Assembly (NCBI RefSeq): GCF_007096385.1
Contig: NZ_VJWL01000003.1
Coordinates: 1 to 64,000 of the forward strand
DNA: 64,000 nt
Direction of reading: 5' to 3'
Source: Aliidiomarina halalkaliphila
GTDB lineage: Bacteria; Pseudomonadota; Gammaproteobacteria; Enterobacterales; Alteromonadaceae
Shown here piece by piece: positions 1 through 8,550 of this stretch; position 1 is the first letter of the stretch, and every line of letters starts with the position of its first letter. The translations under genes were made by a program, and so were the position numbers. The notes under the pieces were generated by a model. It searched no databases, was not told where the DNA came from, and saw only the letters and a list, made by a program, of their open reading frames with translations.

Positions 1-71
1 TCAGAAGTGAAACATGTCAGCGCCGATGGTAGTGTGGGGCCTCCCCATGTGAGAGTAGGACACCGCCAGGC
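1..71 (+). rRNA. rrf: 5S ribosomal RNA, 3' part (5' end outside window)
   Basis: The first ~71 bases match the conserved 3' half of gammaproteobacterial 5S rRNA, including the segment GCGCCGATGGTAGTGTGG and the closing stretch ending in CGCCAGGC. The 5' half lies before the window, so the rRNA operon enters from the left. A strong intrinsic terminator follows directly, so 5S is the last gene of the operon. Confidence 0.93.
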
Positions 72-84
72 ATCCAATTAAGCC

Positions 85-115
85 AAAAAGGCCACCCATG
101 CGGGTGGCCTTTTTG
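85..115 (+). terminator. rRNA operon intrinsic terminator
   Basis: A perfect 9-bp GC-rich stem (AGGCCACCC at 89-97 with GGGTGGCCT at 102-110) has a 4-base loop and is flanked by an A-run and a T-run. It lies 14 bases after the 5S 3' end. The A-run lets it also work for transcription from the right, so it probably ends the convergent deaminase transcript too. Confidence 0.9.
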
Positions 116-132
116 CTTATGGGCTCTGCAAC

Positions 133-215
133 AGGTGTCCTACTCTCGAGTAGGGTGAGGACCGCCCGGAAGTTGCATGGCAACTTCAGGTCCGAACGGG
201 AGGCATGGATGCCGA
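133..215. other. hairpin-rich spacer after the rRNA operon
   Basis: Three perfect hairpins are packed here: CCTACT/AGTAGG (139-144 with 149-154), GAAGTTGC/GCAACTTC (169-176 with 180-187, 3-base loop, enclosed by GGACC 159-163 with GGTCC 189-193), and GGCAT/ATGCC (202-206 with 209-213). None has a T-run, so they are not ordinary terminators. Bases 134-147 are the exact reverse complement of the 5S tail at 51-64. The role is unknown. Confidence 0.5.
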
Positions 216-235
216 CCTGGAAGCCCCCCACATGG

Positions 236-688
236 CTACGTGTGATCACACTCACCGATATCTTCGTTCCAGATGTCGGGACGGGTGTCGATGAAGGATT
301 TCATCATGTCGATGCATTCGGGGTCGCGGAGTTCGATCACATTTACGCCGGCTTCCCGTAACCAGTCTAGATGACCTTCGAAGTTGATAGACTCGCCGAC
401 GACTACGGTACCAATATTGAATTGGCGAATAAGGCCAGAGCAATACCAACAAGGCGCTAACGTAGTGACTAAGATCTTATCACGATAGGTTTTCTGGCGA
501 CCGGCTTTACGAAACGCATCAGTTTCTCCATGAATCGAAGGATCACCTTCTTGCACCCGTCGGTTGCGTCCTTCACCGAGCAAGTTGCCGTGACTATCAA
601 ACATCGCCGCACCAACAGGCACACCGCCTTCTTCAAAGCCTTTGCGGGCTTGATCGCGGGCGACCTTGAGTAACTCTTCGTAATTCAT
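236..688 (-). CDS. cytosine/nucleoside deaminase, Fcy1-like
   Basis: This 150-residue protein has the zinc-dependent deaminase signature: HGE (H53, E55) and PCWYC (C80, C83). These are the zinc ligands and proton-shuttle glutamate of the cytidine deaminase fold. The length and the C-terminal block (MKSFIDTRPDIWNEDIGE) are close to what I recall of yeast cytosine deaminase Fcy1, more so than to TadA or Cdd. It probably deaminates cytosine, or a modified base, to uracil in the cytoplasm for pyrimidine salvage. The gene stands alone and faces the rRNA terminator. Substrate is inferred from family resemblance; guanine deaminase or another small nucleobase deaminase remains possible. Confidence 0.82.
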   Translation of the reverse strand: MNYEELLKVARDQARKGFEEGGVPVGAAMFDSHGNLLGEGRNRRVQEGDPSIHGETDAFRKAGRQKTYRDKILVTTLAPCWYCSGLIRQFNIGTVVVGESINFEGHLDWLREAGVNVIELRDPECIDMMKSFIDTRPDIWNEDIGECDHT

Positions 689-730
689 GGATGATGGTCC
701 TTTGTTTTATCAGCAGCACTGCATTTCAAT

Positions 731-2122
731 TTAGCGTATTTCTAGGCGAATAGGTTGCTCACCTTGCATTTGTAAACCGCGAATTCGAATATTATCCGGA
801 GTCATCTGGTATTCACCTGACCCAGCTCTTTCACCGTCAATGATTACTCGGCTGGTAAAAATAGAAAAGCTAAGTCCCGGGACTTCTTCCCCTTGCTCGT
901 TCAAAAATGGGGTGCGCCAGAGCACAAAGGGACTTCGAGTTACATGTATCTCCACGTTTGGTCCTTCATAGGTGAATTGATCGACCGGGTCCATTGCCAA
1001 ACCTTGGGAAAAGGGAGCTGCTTGTTGCATAGACAATGAACTTCGACCGACTCGTTCACCTTCTTCGTTGATATTATCTGGAATATAAAATCTCACCTCA
1101 TGACGATAGCGTTGTCGCAAGGCTTCATACAAATCCTGCCCTGACTGGCCAAGCTCAATCCTGCCTGCACGCTCTACTTCACGCTCAAATACCGCGGAGT
1201 TTAGCAAGTCCTCTTGGAATTCCTGGAGCTGCTCTGGTCCCAGATTTATGTGTTCTCGGATCAGCTGATAAGGAGTGCTACCCGCTTCTATCCTGCCCTG
1301 CCAGTCTTTGGCCTGCAATTCTTGTGCAAGTTCAAGAAGCGAAGCTCCGGTAGGATACAGGCGATGCGTGAGAAGCGCATTCGCGAGATTACCGGTTTGC
1401 GTTTCGATGTCTCGATTGAGGGAGTTGCGCAAACGTTCTTGAATGTTGTCTCGATTTTGAACACGCGCTTCTGCATTGAGCTCGACCCAATGCGCTGACC
1501 CTTCAATCCGCTCGGTTCGATCTTCTGTACCTCGAAAGCTTTCCGGCAGCTGTTCATTGCGCCACTCTCGCAAGGCGATGTAGGCGGCGAGTGCTCGTAT
1601 GCGGTCAAGCTCCGTAGGTGCTTCAAGTGCGCTGATCAGTAAGTTACGCTCGAGGCGAATACTGGCGAGCAATTGTTCTGCTGGCATCTCGCCAATGTCG
1701 GCTGCTGATAGTGTGGAGCCGCCGTGATTAGCAAATGCGCTTCTTTGGTAGCCATGAAAATCTTCATGAATTAAGAAACTAACCAAGTCGGAACGGTCCT
1801 GCCTTCGCACTAGAGTCATGCGCTCGCCGTTAAGCTCGTAATTGATATAAAACGCACCTTGTAGTCGTAGATTAGGGTCGTGCAATCGCCACAGCCCGGA
1901 ATCGAGACGCTCAAATCCGCTGACATGAGACCGTCCAGTTGCGACGACCACACCGGAAGAATCGTAAACGCCGAGAATGCGTTCTGAAGGGCGGTAGCCA
2001 GGCCAAATCGCATCCAGTGATGCATAATGGGTGGTGATTTGAGTAAGGTCTCGTTCATATTGGGAGGTGGTTGCACAGCCAGCGAGAGTAACTAAGAAAA
2101 CAACAAGTGCGATCCAACGCAT
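731..2122 (-). CDS. lipoprotein with HExxH motif, putative zinc metallopeptidase
   Basis: The 463-residue product starts with a lipoprotein signal peptide (MRWIALVVFLVTLAGC, lipid cysteine C16), so it should be anchored in the periplasm or outer membrane. I do not recognise the family. It contains H119-E-D-F-H123, matching the HExxH zinc motif, and 83 residues later an E207-G-S-A stretch. An E-G-x-A after HExxH is the arrangement in which gluzincin peptidases supply the third zinc ligand. The C-terminal half looks beta-rich with no clear domain. It is a lone minus-strand gene 42 bases upstream of the deaminase start. Peptidase function is inference from two short motifs. Confidence 0.75.
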   Translation of the reverse strand: MRWIALVVFLVTLAGCATTSQYERDLTQITTHYASLDAIWPGYRPSERILGVYDSSGVVVATGRSHVSGFERLDSGLWRLHDPNLRLQGAFYINYELNGERMTLVRRQDRSDLVSFLIHEDFHGYQRSAFANHGGSTLSAADIGEMPAEQLLASIRLERNLLISALEAPTELDRIRALAAYIALREWRNEQLPESFRGTEDRTERIEGSAHWVELNAEARVQNRDNIQERLRNSLNRDIETQTGNLANALLTHRLYPTGASLLELAQELQAKDWQGRIEAGSTPYQLIREHINLGPEQLQEFQEDLLNSAVFEREVERAGRIELGQSGQDLYEALRQRYRHEVRFYIPDNINEEGERVGRSSLSMQQAAPFSQGLAMDPVDQFTYEGPNVEIHVTRSPFVLWRTPFLNEQGEEVPGLSFSIFTSRVIIDGERAGSGEYQMTPDNIRIRGLQMQGEQPIRLEIR

Positions 2123-2235
2123 AAAACATCCTCGAGGTGATTTTCTAAAGATCTACTCTACCAAACCTCGGTTAGCGGCGCAGTAGTTCATTATTTGTTT
2201 ACAAAGAAACAACAAGACAAATCAAAAAATCCTGT

Positions 2236-2554
2236 TATACTGCGCCACCTCTCAATGATATGAGAGGTAAATGTTGACAGTGGTCCCCTATCTTGCAGGC
2301 GCTCAAGTCGCCTGACAACACTAAAAACGACGTGCATTACATCACGTTCGTTCATTTGAGAACAGGGTCTAAGGGGCAGTTGTCGGATGCGTGTCAGATA
2401 GTCAATCTATCGAACACGCCAATGCCCAGCCTTGGTCTACCATCGCAATATCGCAGGATGTTGCATGCACATTGCGTGCGCGATTTGTCTACCGAGTCTG
2501 ATTATTTTGTAGTTTTCCGCCAATCATGTGCGGAGTCTAGATAGTGGGACAAAT
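2236..2554 (+). promoter_or_regulatory. promoter -10 and long structured leader of deaD/csdA
   Basis: A good -10 hexamer TATACT lies at 2236-2241; no convincing -35 is seen. The predicted transcript begins with a perfect 8-bp hairpin (ACCTCTCA 2247-2254 with TGAGAGGT 2261-2268, 6-base loop). Two more follow: CAGGCG/CGCCTG (2296-2301 with 2309-2314) and a two-part stem GCGTGT-GATAG/CTATC-ACACGC (2389-2419). A leader of about 300 nt without a convincing reading frame resembles the long 5' leader known for E. coli csdA and other cold-shock mRNAs, so temperature-dependent control is inferred. Confidence 0.55.
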
Positions 2555-4285
2555 ATGTCTGAATTTAATACTTTTTCTGCTTTGGAATTACCAGAGCCAA
2601 TCCTTCGTGGCATTTTAGAGCTTGGTTACGACACACCTACACCAATTCAGCAACAGGCTATTCCTGCGCTATTGGAACGTAAAAATGTGTTGGGCGAAGC
2701 CCAAACAGGAACCGGCAAAACAGCCGCTTTCGGTTTACCTGCATTAGCCAATATTGATACCCGTACCCGGGGTGCGCAGCTACTCGTGGTTGCGCCTACT
2801 CGCGAATTGGCGATTCAAGTGGCTGATTCAATTTCACAAATGGGTAAACACATGAAAGGCCTGAGCGTTGCGACCGTATACGGTGGCGCTGCTTATGGTC
2901 CTCAAATCAAAGCACTGAAAGGTGGCGCACAAGTTGTTGTGGGTACCCCAGGTCGTTTGATGGATCACCTTCGTAAAAACACCATTGATTTAAGTAACTT
3001 GAAAATGGCCGTTTTGGATGAAGCCGATGAAATGCTGAATATGGGCTTCGTTGAAGATATCGAATGGATCATGGAACAGGTGCCTTCAACGGCGCAGCGA
3101 GCGTTATTCTCTGCGACTATGCCACCGCAAATTCGTAAGATCGCGAACAAGTTCTTGTCTGATCCTGTTCACGTAAAAATTGCGTCTACGCAAGCGAATA
3201 AAGCGAACATCACGCAAAAAGCGTGGAAAGTGCAAGGGATGACGAAAGACGCAGGTCTCGAGCGTTTGCTTGAAACTATTGATTATCAACTGGCGTTGAT
3301 CTTCGTACGTACTCGTCAAGACACCTTAACGGTTTCTGCTTACTTGCGTGAGCGTGGTTTTAAAGCGGCTGGTTTGAACGGTGATATGAGCCAAGATCAG
3401 CGTGAAGCCACAGTAGCCCAATTGAAAGCGGGTAAAATTCGTATTCTTGTGGGTACAGACGTTGTTGCACGTGGACTTGATGTCCCGGGCGTAACACACG
3501 TCATTAACTATGATTTACCGCAAGACGCTGAATCTTATGTTCACCGAATCGGTCGTACCGGTCGTGCGGGTCGCTCAGGCGAAGCTATTTTGTTTGCACG
3601 TCCGCGGGAACTGCATTTGTTGAAGCGTTATGAGCGTGCCACGAACGGCACCATTGAGATGATTGAGATCCCGCAAGGTCGTGAATTATCGAAATTGCGT
3701 ATTCAACAGTTCCAAAGCAAGCTCGTTGAGCGCGCCGAAGGTACTGATCTATCCACCATGCGTAGCTTGATTACGCAAATGGCGGAAGCAACTGAAATGA
3801 GCGTTGAAGATATCGCTGCTGCGTTATTGTTTGAAGCGCAACAAGCGCGTCCGTTGATTGTGAAAGAAGAGCCGAAGCCGAAGTTTGATCGCAAAGAGCG
3901 CCCTGCGCGCGCTGAACGTAGCGATCGCTTTGACCGTGGTGCTCGCGGTGGTAAGCGTGCTGATCGCAATGACCGTGGTGCTCGCAGTGATAGTGGTGAG
4001 CGTCGTGAGCGTAAGCCACGTCGTGATGCTGGCGTTGAGTTCGATACATACCGTTTAGCGGTCGGTACTGAGCATGGCGCACGTCCAGGCGATGTTGTCG
4101 GTGCTATTGCAAACGAAGCGGACATCGATTCGCGCTACATTGGCGAAATCCAATTATTCGCGACTCATACTACGGTTCAATTGCCAAAAGGAATGCCAGC
4201 GAAGACTTTACTCAAACTAAAGAAAGCGCGCATTCGTCAACAACCTATGGCGATTAGCCCAGTTTCTGATAAGCTTACTTCCTAA
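2555..4285 (+). CDS. deaD: DEAD-box ATP-dependent RNA helicase DeaD/CsdA
   Basis: This 576-residue helicase carries the DEAD-box motifs in order: Q motif, AQTGTGKT (Walker A), PTRELA, DEAD in VLDEADEML, SAT in LFSATMP, and HRIGRTGRAGR. A basic, Arg/Asp/Gly-rich low-complexity linker (roughly residues 440-490) leads to a C-terminal DbpA-type RNA-binding domain (GAIANEADIDSRYIGEI). This architecture is that of CsdA/DeaD, which unwinds structured RNA in ribosome assembly and mRNA decay at low temperature. The ATG at 2555 begins MSEFNTF; the frame stays open 27 bases upstream to a GTG with no ribosome-binding site. The long structured leader supports cold-shock regulation. sodC follows after 15 bases and could be cotranscribed. 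Confidence 0.95.
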   Translation: MSEFNTFSALELPEPILRGILELGYDTPTPIQQQAIPALLERKNVLGEAQTGTGKTAAFGLPALANIDTRTRGAQLLVVAPTRELAIQVADSISQMGKHMKGLSVATVYGGAAYGPQIKALKGGAQVVVGTPGRLMDHLRKNTIDLSNLKMAVLDEADEMLNMGFVEDIEWIMEQVPSTAQRALFSATMPPQIRKIANKFLSDPVHVKIASTQANKANITQKAWKVQGMTKDAGLERLLETIDYQLALIFVRTRQDTLTVSAYLRERGFKAAGLNGDMSQDQREATVAQLKAGKIRILVGTDVVARGLDVPGVTHVINYDLPQDAESYVHRIGRTGRAGRSGEAILFARPRELHLLKRYERATNGTIEMIEIPQGRELSKLRIQQFQSKLVERAEGTDLSTMRSLITQMAEATEMSVEDIAAALLFEAQQARPLIVKEEPKPKFDRKERPARAERSDRFDRGARGGKRADRNDRGARSDSGERRERKPRRDAGVEFDTYRLAVGTEHGARPGDVVGAIANEADIDSRYIGEIQLFATHTTVQLPKGMPAKTLLKLKKARIRQQPMAISPVSDKLTS

Positions 4286-4300
4286 CATAGGAGGTAAGGC

Positions 4301-4882
4301 ATGAAATTGAAATCATTGATTACTGCCGCTTCTGCGGCAGTTTTTTTATCTGCATGTAGCGGTGATCACGATGCTCATAATATGCACGCAGAAGGCGAGC
4401 ACATCGGTGAGCGTTCTTTCAGTGCCATTCTCAATCCAACCGAGGGTAACGAGGGTCTGCAAGGATTCGTTATGTTCGAAGACACGCCCGAAGGTGTCTT
4501 TGTGCTCGCGCATGTTGAAGGATTAGAGCCCGGTGGCGTACATGGTTTCCATGTACATGAGTACGGTGATTGCAGCGCCCCTGACGGAACCTCTGCTGGA
4601 GGCCATTTTAATCCGCACGGTCGCGATCACGGCGGGCCAGATAGCAGTGAACGCCATGCGGGTGACTTAGGTAATTTACAAGCCGATGATGCGGGTATGG
4701 CGCATCTCGAGATGATTGATACCAAACTCGAGCTAAGTGGGCCGAATAGCATTCTTGGGAAATCGGTGATCGTTCACGCGCAAGCTGACGACCTTGAATC
4801 ACAGCCAACAGGTGATGCCGGAGCGCGGATTTTGTGTGGCGTGATTGCCGACGCTGATGTTGATGAGCATCACGGTCATTAA
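4301..4882 (+). CDS. sodC: Cu/Zn superoxide dismutase, lipoprotein form
   Basis: The 193-residue protein has a lipoprotein signal peptide with lipobox LSAC (C19), a His/Asp-rich spacer, and the SodC domain. Copper and zinc ligands are visible in GFHVHEYGDC, GGHFNPHG, RHAGDLGN and IVHAQADD, and the closing cysteine in ARILCGVI would pair with the one in GDC. It converts periplasmic superoxide to hydrogen peroxide and oxygen. The C-terminus is also His-rich (DEHHGH) and may help bind metal. A strong AGGAGG precedes the ATG. It follows deaD closely and ends at an intrinsic terminator. Confidence 0.95.
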   Translation: MKLKSLITAASAAVFLSACSGDHDAHNMHAEGEHIGERSFSAILNPTEGNEGLQGFVMFEDTPEGVFVLAHVEGLEPGGVHGFHVHEYGDCSAPDGTSAGGHFNPHGRDHGGPDSSERHAGDLGNLQADDAGMAHLEMIDTKLELSGPNSILGKSVIVHAQADDLESQPTGDAGARILCGVIADADVDEHHGH

Positions 4883-4902
4883 GTCCTATTAAACGAAATA
4901 AT

Positions 4903-4938
4903 AAAAGCCCCGGTTGACCATGTTATCGGGGCTCTTTT
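4903..4938 (+). terminator. intrinsic terminator after sodC
   Basis: AGCCCCG (4906-4912) pairs with CGGGGCT (4927-4933) over a 14-base loop, followed by CTTTT. The A-rich left flank suggests it may also serve the convergent tamB transcript. Confidence 0.75.
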
Positions 4939-4965
4939 GTATCTGTAATGCGCTCGCCTGCCTTA

Positions 4966-7900
4966 TTAGCGCTCAATCGTGTAAAACAAGTCTGCCCCAC
5001 TACGCTCGCCGCCGGTTTGGCTCTCAAAGCTAAGGTTATCCGAGAGTCGATAGCGAATAAAAAAGGTCGTCACTGGCTCTACCAAACCAATGCCATATTT
5101 CACATAGAGCCGGGAGGAGAGGTGTTTTCCAATAAATAAGCTGGTGTTCTCTAGGTTCTCTCCGGTAGCGTCAAGCATGACTTCATCGACGCCTATAGCT
5201 TGACCGATTTGTCCACCAATAAGATTACCGCCATGCATTCCTAAAGCGAGCGTGGCTTGTGCGAAGGCACTTTGTTCCCCTGATCCTTCGCCAGGCGCAC
5301 GACCCAACACGAGGTAGGAAAGCACCATGCTATCTTGCATTGCGGGGGTTGAGAAAAATGATAAGTTTGGCTCTCTCAGTGTGCCGGCGACACGGGCACC
5401 AACGGTGACACTTTCGCCCGGTATACTTCGCGATACACGCAAGTCGAGGCCGGGGTTATTGATGACTCCACCGGTGAATACTAAGCTTCCGCGCTCGATA
5501 TCGAGGGGTTGACCAAATATTTCGTAGCGACCTGTAGCCACATTAATGTTGCCCACGGCTGATGTTTGTTGGCCCGGCTGTTCGATGACGCGCAAGCGAC
5601 CGGTTAGCCTGCCTTCAAAACCAAAGGCTTCGACACGAACCTGATCGCCCAAGCTCACTTGAACATCGGCATCGATCGGTAAGTCACGCTCTTCAAAGGT
5701 AAATACAGTCTCGTCGCCTCGCACAATCACTGTATCCCGTGAGGCCATGTCGATTTGCTCGATATCTGGCGGCGTTATGCGTGCCCGTGGCACTTGTATC
5801 TCACCTCGAATACGCAAGCCCTCGGTAGTATGTACCAAGCGTAAATCCGGGCTCACAGTAACCGCTATGTCACGGGTTTGCATGGCCTGAAAATTACTTC
5901 CTACGACGTTCAGCTCAGCCCGAGCGGCAAGTACATCGTAGAGTCCTTGAAACTCAATAGTGCCATCGCCGGAACGAGCAGACGCAACCAAGGTAAAGGG
6001 CTCGCCCTCAGCGCCAGAGCCGGTGACATTCACCTGTAATTCGGTAATGGTAATTCCTGCGGCAGGAACTTCCGCTCCGGCATCAAGCAGCTCAATCTGT
6101 CCTTGGAATGCCGGAGAAGCAAGAGCGCCTGAATAATTGAGTTGCCCGCGAACGCGTCCTACAACAGCCTGTAATTGGGGTGCCAAAATTGAGATAAATC
6201 CAAGATTATCGAGGGTTAGTTGAGAGTCACCTCGGACTTGGGCGTCTCCCAGTGCATTGGTAATGGTCGCTTGTCCTTGAACTCCGCCATCGAGATCATC
6301 AGTGAGCAATTGGAATCGCACTGCTAACTCGCGCTCGTTCCCTTGAATACGCACAAGTTCGCTTTCTCTAAAGCGTAATTCGATGTCTTGTTCGGGCAAT
6401 AGCACTTCGCTATCAGATATAGTGGCAAAGGCATCGATATCGAAGCGATCTGGCATAATTTCAAGATGAGCCCGAGCATCTAAGGCGCCATTAATTTGCA
6501 CTTGTTCTGGCAGTAACGGTTGCAGAAGCGCTAACCGAATAGCTTGCGCGTCGGCGTTAATGCGGCCCGTATTCGATTCAAAATCCCAGTCCATGTCGAG
6601 GCAAAAGCCTGCATTTTGCCGAATCCGCTCAATGCAAAAGCGAGATACTTGCGCATGAAGAGCACTAATCTGCATCGCACTTTCCTGGGTCGTGCGCCAT
6701 TCGCCGGCTTCGGGATGATTAATATGAACCTGATGCAGCACGCCGTCCCACGTACTGTTTTCCCAAGTACCCGAAGTCGCAAGGGTAACTTCGGCAGTTT
6801 GTCCCGTACCTTGAATATCAAAACTGTAGCGGTTGCCTTCACGTTCGGCGCTGAGCGTGAGATCATCAAGAAGCACACTCTCGTTCTGTTCTAAACCGCG
6901 AATTACGATGGTACCTACGGGGAGTTCATCAATGCTCCAGTCCACGCGAACATCGGCATCTAATTCAGCTAAGCGCCAATCTTCATAAACGAAGGATGAA
7001 CCGTTGACCTTGGCGGTTAGCAGGGTATCGGTGAGATTGATATCCAGTTCAGCGAGCAGTAAGGATTGGTCGAGTGACACGCGCAGATCCTGAGTATGGA
7101 TTCGGTCATCTTGCCAATAGATACGCCCACTTGATTCAACATCGACGTTATTGACCATGCCAGAGAGGCGACCAATCACCACTTCGAAATCCGCATGCTC
7201 GTGCCATTGGCCTTGGGAGAATATTTCAGCACCTAGTTCGCCGCTGATGTCGTCGTGATAGTCGTCCAATTGCACCTGGTCTGCATTCAGGGATAACTCC
7301 CACTGCAAACCCTCGTGCCAAGCTATACTGCCTGCAACGGCGATCGTGCCCGCGTCGGAACTTATGGTCACGTTCAGGGCAGAAGCTTGGGTGAGATCGC
7401 CTTCATAGTCAAAGCGCACGTCGGTAGGGGCGAAATCACCGTAATGTAAGGCTCCTCCCATGCTTGCTCGGATCGCATTGACAGTAGTTACGCCGTTGCT
7501 TTCTGTGGTGGTGATATCTGCGTGACCGGTCCAATCGACAATAAGGCCTAATTGGTCGGCGCGAACGTAAAGGGTATCTAGGGATGCGCCATCGCTTGTA
7601 TAAGTGGCTTGGGTATTGGCAACAAAGGGCCCGTAGTCATCATGCTCCCCCTCAATTCTTAAATCGCCCTGAAAAGAATTCAATGTGCCAGAGCCGCGCA
7701 ATTCTGCAAGGATATAGTCTAGTTCGGGGAGGCTGCTTTGTGCGCGACTTTGCACGGCGCGAAGATTGCCCTGCCAACGCAAATTTGGCGTTAACGGATC
7801 GATAAGCTCTATATTGATATCGGCGCTGAGAAACCCGCTGACCTGTTGGCGCAATTGGAGATTCTGTTGGCTCCCTGATAGCTGTCCAGTGACGGTGAGG

Positions 7901-8550
7901 TCGCCCTGATCAGGAACATGAACCCGAATAAGGTTATTCATGCTCATTGAGTATTCCCCTTGAGGCGCGATGGTTCCGTGCAACTGCAGGTGAATATCCG
8001 GTGTAGACGCAACAAAACTGTATAGGTGTAACGTATTTCCTCGGGTGCGACCGCGCATGGTTAGACGTTCAAGCACCATGTCTTGTTCGCCTTGGCTGAC
8101 CACAACATCGGTAATTAAAACGTGATCTAGCCTTACTTGAATAGGCCAGGTGATATCAGGAAGTGCTGCTGGCCACTCGCTAGGTTCTTCTGGAACTTCT
8201 TCGGCGGTTTCTGGCAATCGAATGCGTATACCGTTTGCACTGATATCTCGAACGTGGAGTTTTTGCGCGAGAAGTTCCCATGGTCGCCAGCGCACATGCA
8301 GATGACTGAGCTCGATATCAATGTCTTGGTTTGTATCTCGGTAACGTACATCACGCAAAGTGAAATCACGCAATAGTGCACCTGAGTATTCACCGTATTC
8401 GAATTCACCCGGTATAAAGTGATTCGCTTGGCTGAGGAGTAGGCGGTTTCCAATCTCTGTGGTTATGGCAATAGTGACTAAAGTTGCGACGATTAATAAC
8501 AGCGCAAACAATGCATAAAGAGAACGTTTTAACCATTTCCAGAACATCAT
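4966..8550 (-). CDS. tamB: TamB, inner-membrane translocation and assembly module subunit
   Basis: The 1194-residue protein has one N-terminal membrane anchor (about residues 10-30), a very long repetitive beta-strand body and the conserved C-terminal TamB (DUF490) domain ending ESQTGGERSGADLFYTIER. Family members span the periplasm as a hydrophobic beta-taco groove and work with TamA in outer-membrane protein insertion and phospholipid transport to the outer membrane. The start codon overlaps the tamA stop by 4 bases (ATGA type), indicating translational coupling. Length is slightly below E. coli TamB (about 1260). It is the last gene of the hemC-hemDX-hemY-tamA-tamB run. Confidence 0.93.
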   Translation of the reverse strand: MMFWKWLKRSLYALFALLLIVATLVTIAITTEIGNRLLLSQANHFIPGEFEYGEYSGALLRDFTLRDVRYRDTNQDIDIELSHLHVRWRPWELLAQKLHVRDISANGIRIRLPETAEEVPEEPSEWPAALPDITWPIQVRLDHVLITDVVVSQGEQDMVLERLTMRGRTRGNTLHLYSFVASTPDIHLQLHGTIAPQGEYSMSMNNLIRVHVPDQGDLTVTGQLSGSQQNLQLRQQVSGFLSADINIELIDPLTPNLRWQGNLRAVQSRAQSSLPELDYILAELRGSGTLNSFQGDLRIEGEHDDYGPFVANTQATYTSDGASLDTLYVRADQLGLIVDWTGHADITTTESNGVTTVNAIRASMGGALHYGDFAPTDVRFDYEGDLTQASALNVTISSDAGTIAVAGSIAWHEGLQWELSLNADQVQLDDYHDDISGELGAEIFSQGQWHEHADFEVVIGRLSGMVNNVDVESSGRIYWQDDRIHTQDLRVSLDQSLLLAELDINLTDTLLTAKVNGSSFVYEDWRLAELDADVRVDWSIDELPVGTIVIRGLEQNESVLLDDLTLSAEREGNRYSFDIQGTGQTAEVTLATSGTWENSTWDGVLHQVHINHPEAGEWRTTQESAMQISALHAQVSRFCIERIRQNAGFCLDMDWDFESNTGRINADAQAIRLALLQPLLPEQVQINGALDARAHLEIMPDRFDIDAFATISDSEVLLPEQDIELRFRESELVRIQGNERELAVRFQLLTDDLDGGVQGQATITNALGDAQVRGDSQLTLDNLGFISILAPQLQAVVGRVRGQLNYSGALASPAFQGQIELLDAGAEVPAAGITITELQVNVTGSGAEGEPFTLVASARSGDGTIEFQGLYDVLAARAELNVVGSNFQAMQTRDIAVTVSPDLRLVHTTEGLRIRGEIQVPRARITPPDIEQIDMASRDTVIVRGDETVFTFEERDLPIDADVQVSLGDQVRVEAFGFEGRLTGRLRVIEQPGQQTSAVGNINVATGRYEIFGQPLDIERGSLVFTGGVINNPGLDLRVSRSIPGESVTVGARVAGTLREPNLSFFSTPAMQDSMVLSYLVLGRAPGEGSGEQSAFAQATLALGMHGGNLIGGQIGQAIGVDEVMLDATGENLENTSLFIGKHLSSRLYVKYGIGLVEPVTTFFIRYRLSDNLSFESQTGGERSGADLFYTIER

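Noticed and set aside
241-250. TGTGATCACA, resembling a CRP half-site pair
   Set aside because: It lacks the six-base spacer of a CRP site and lies inside the 3' end of the deaminase gene.
2293-2544. 83-codon open frame in the deaD leader
   Set aside because: Starts with TTG, has no ribosome-binding site and overlaps the predicted hairpins; more likely non-coding leader.
3703-4125. Antisense frames over the Arg-rich part of deaD
   Set aside because: Low-complexity shadow of the basic linker codons; no start signal and no protein-like composition.
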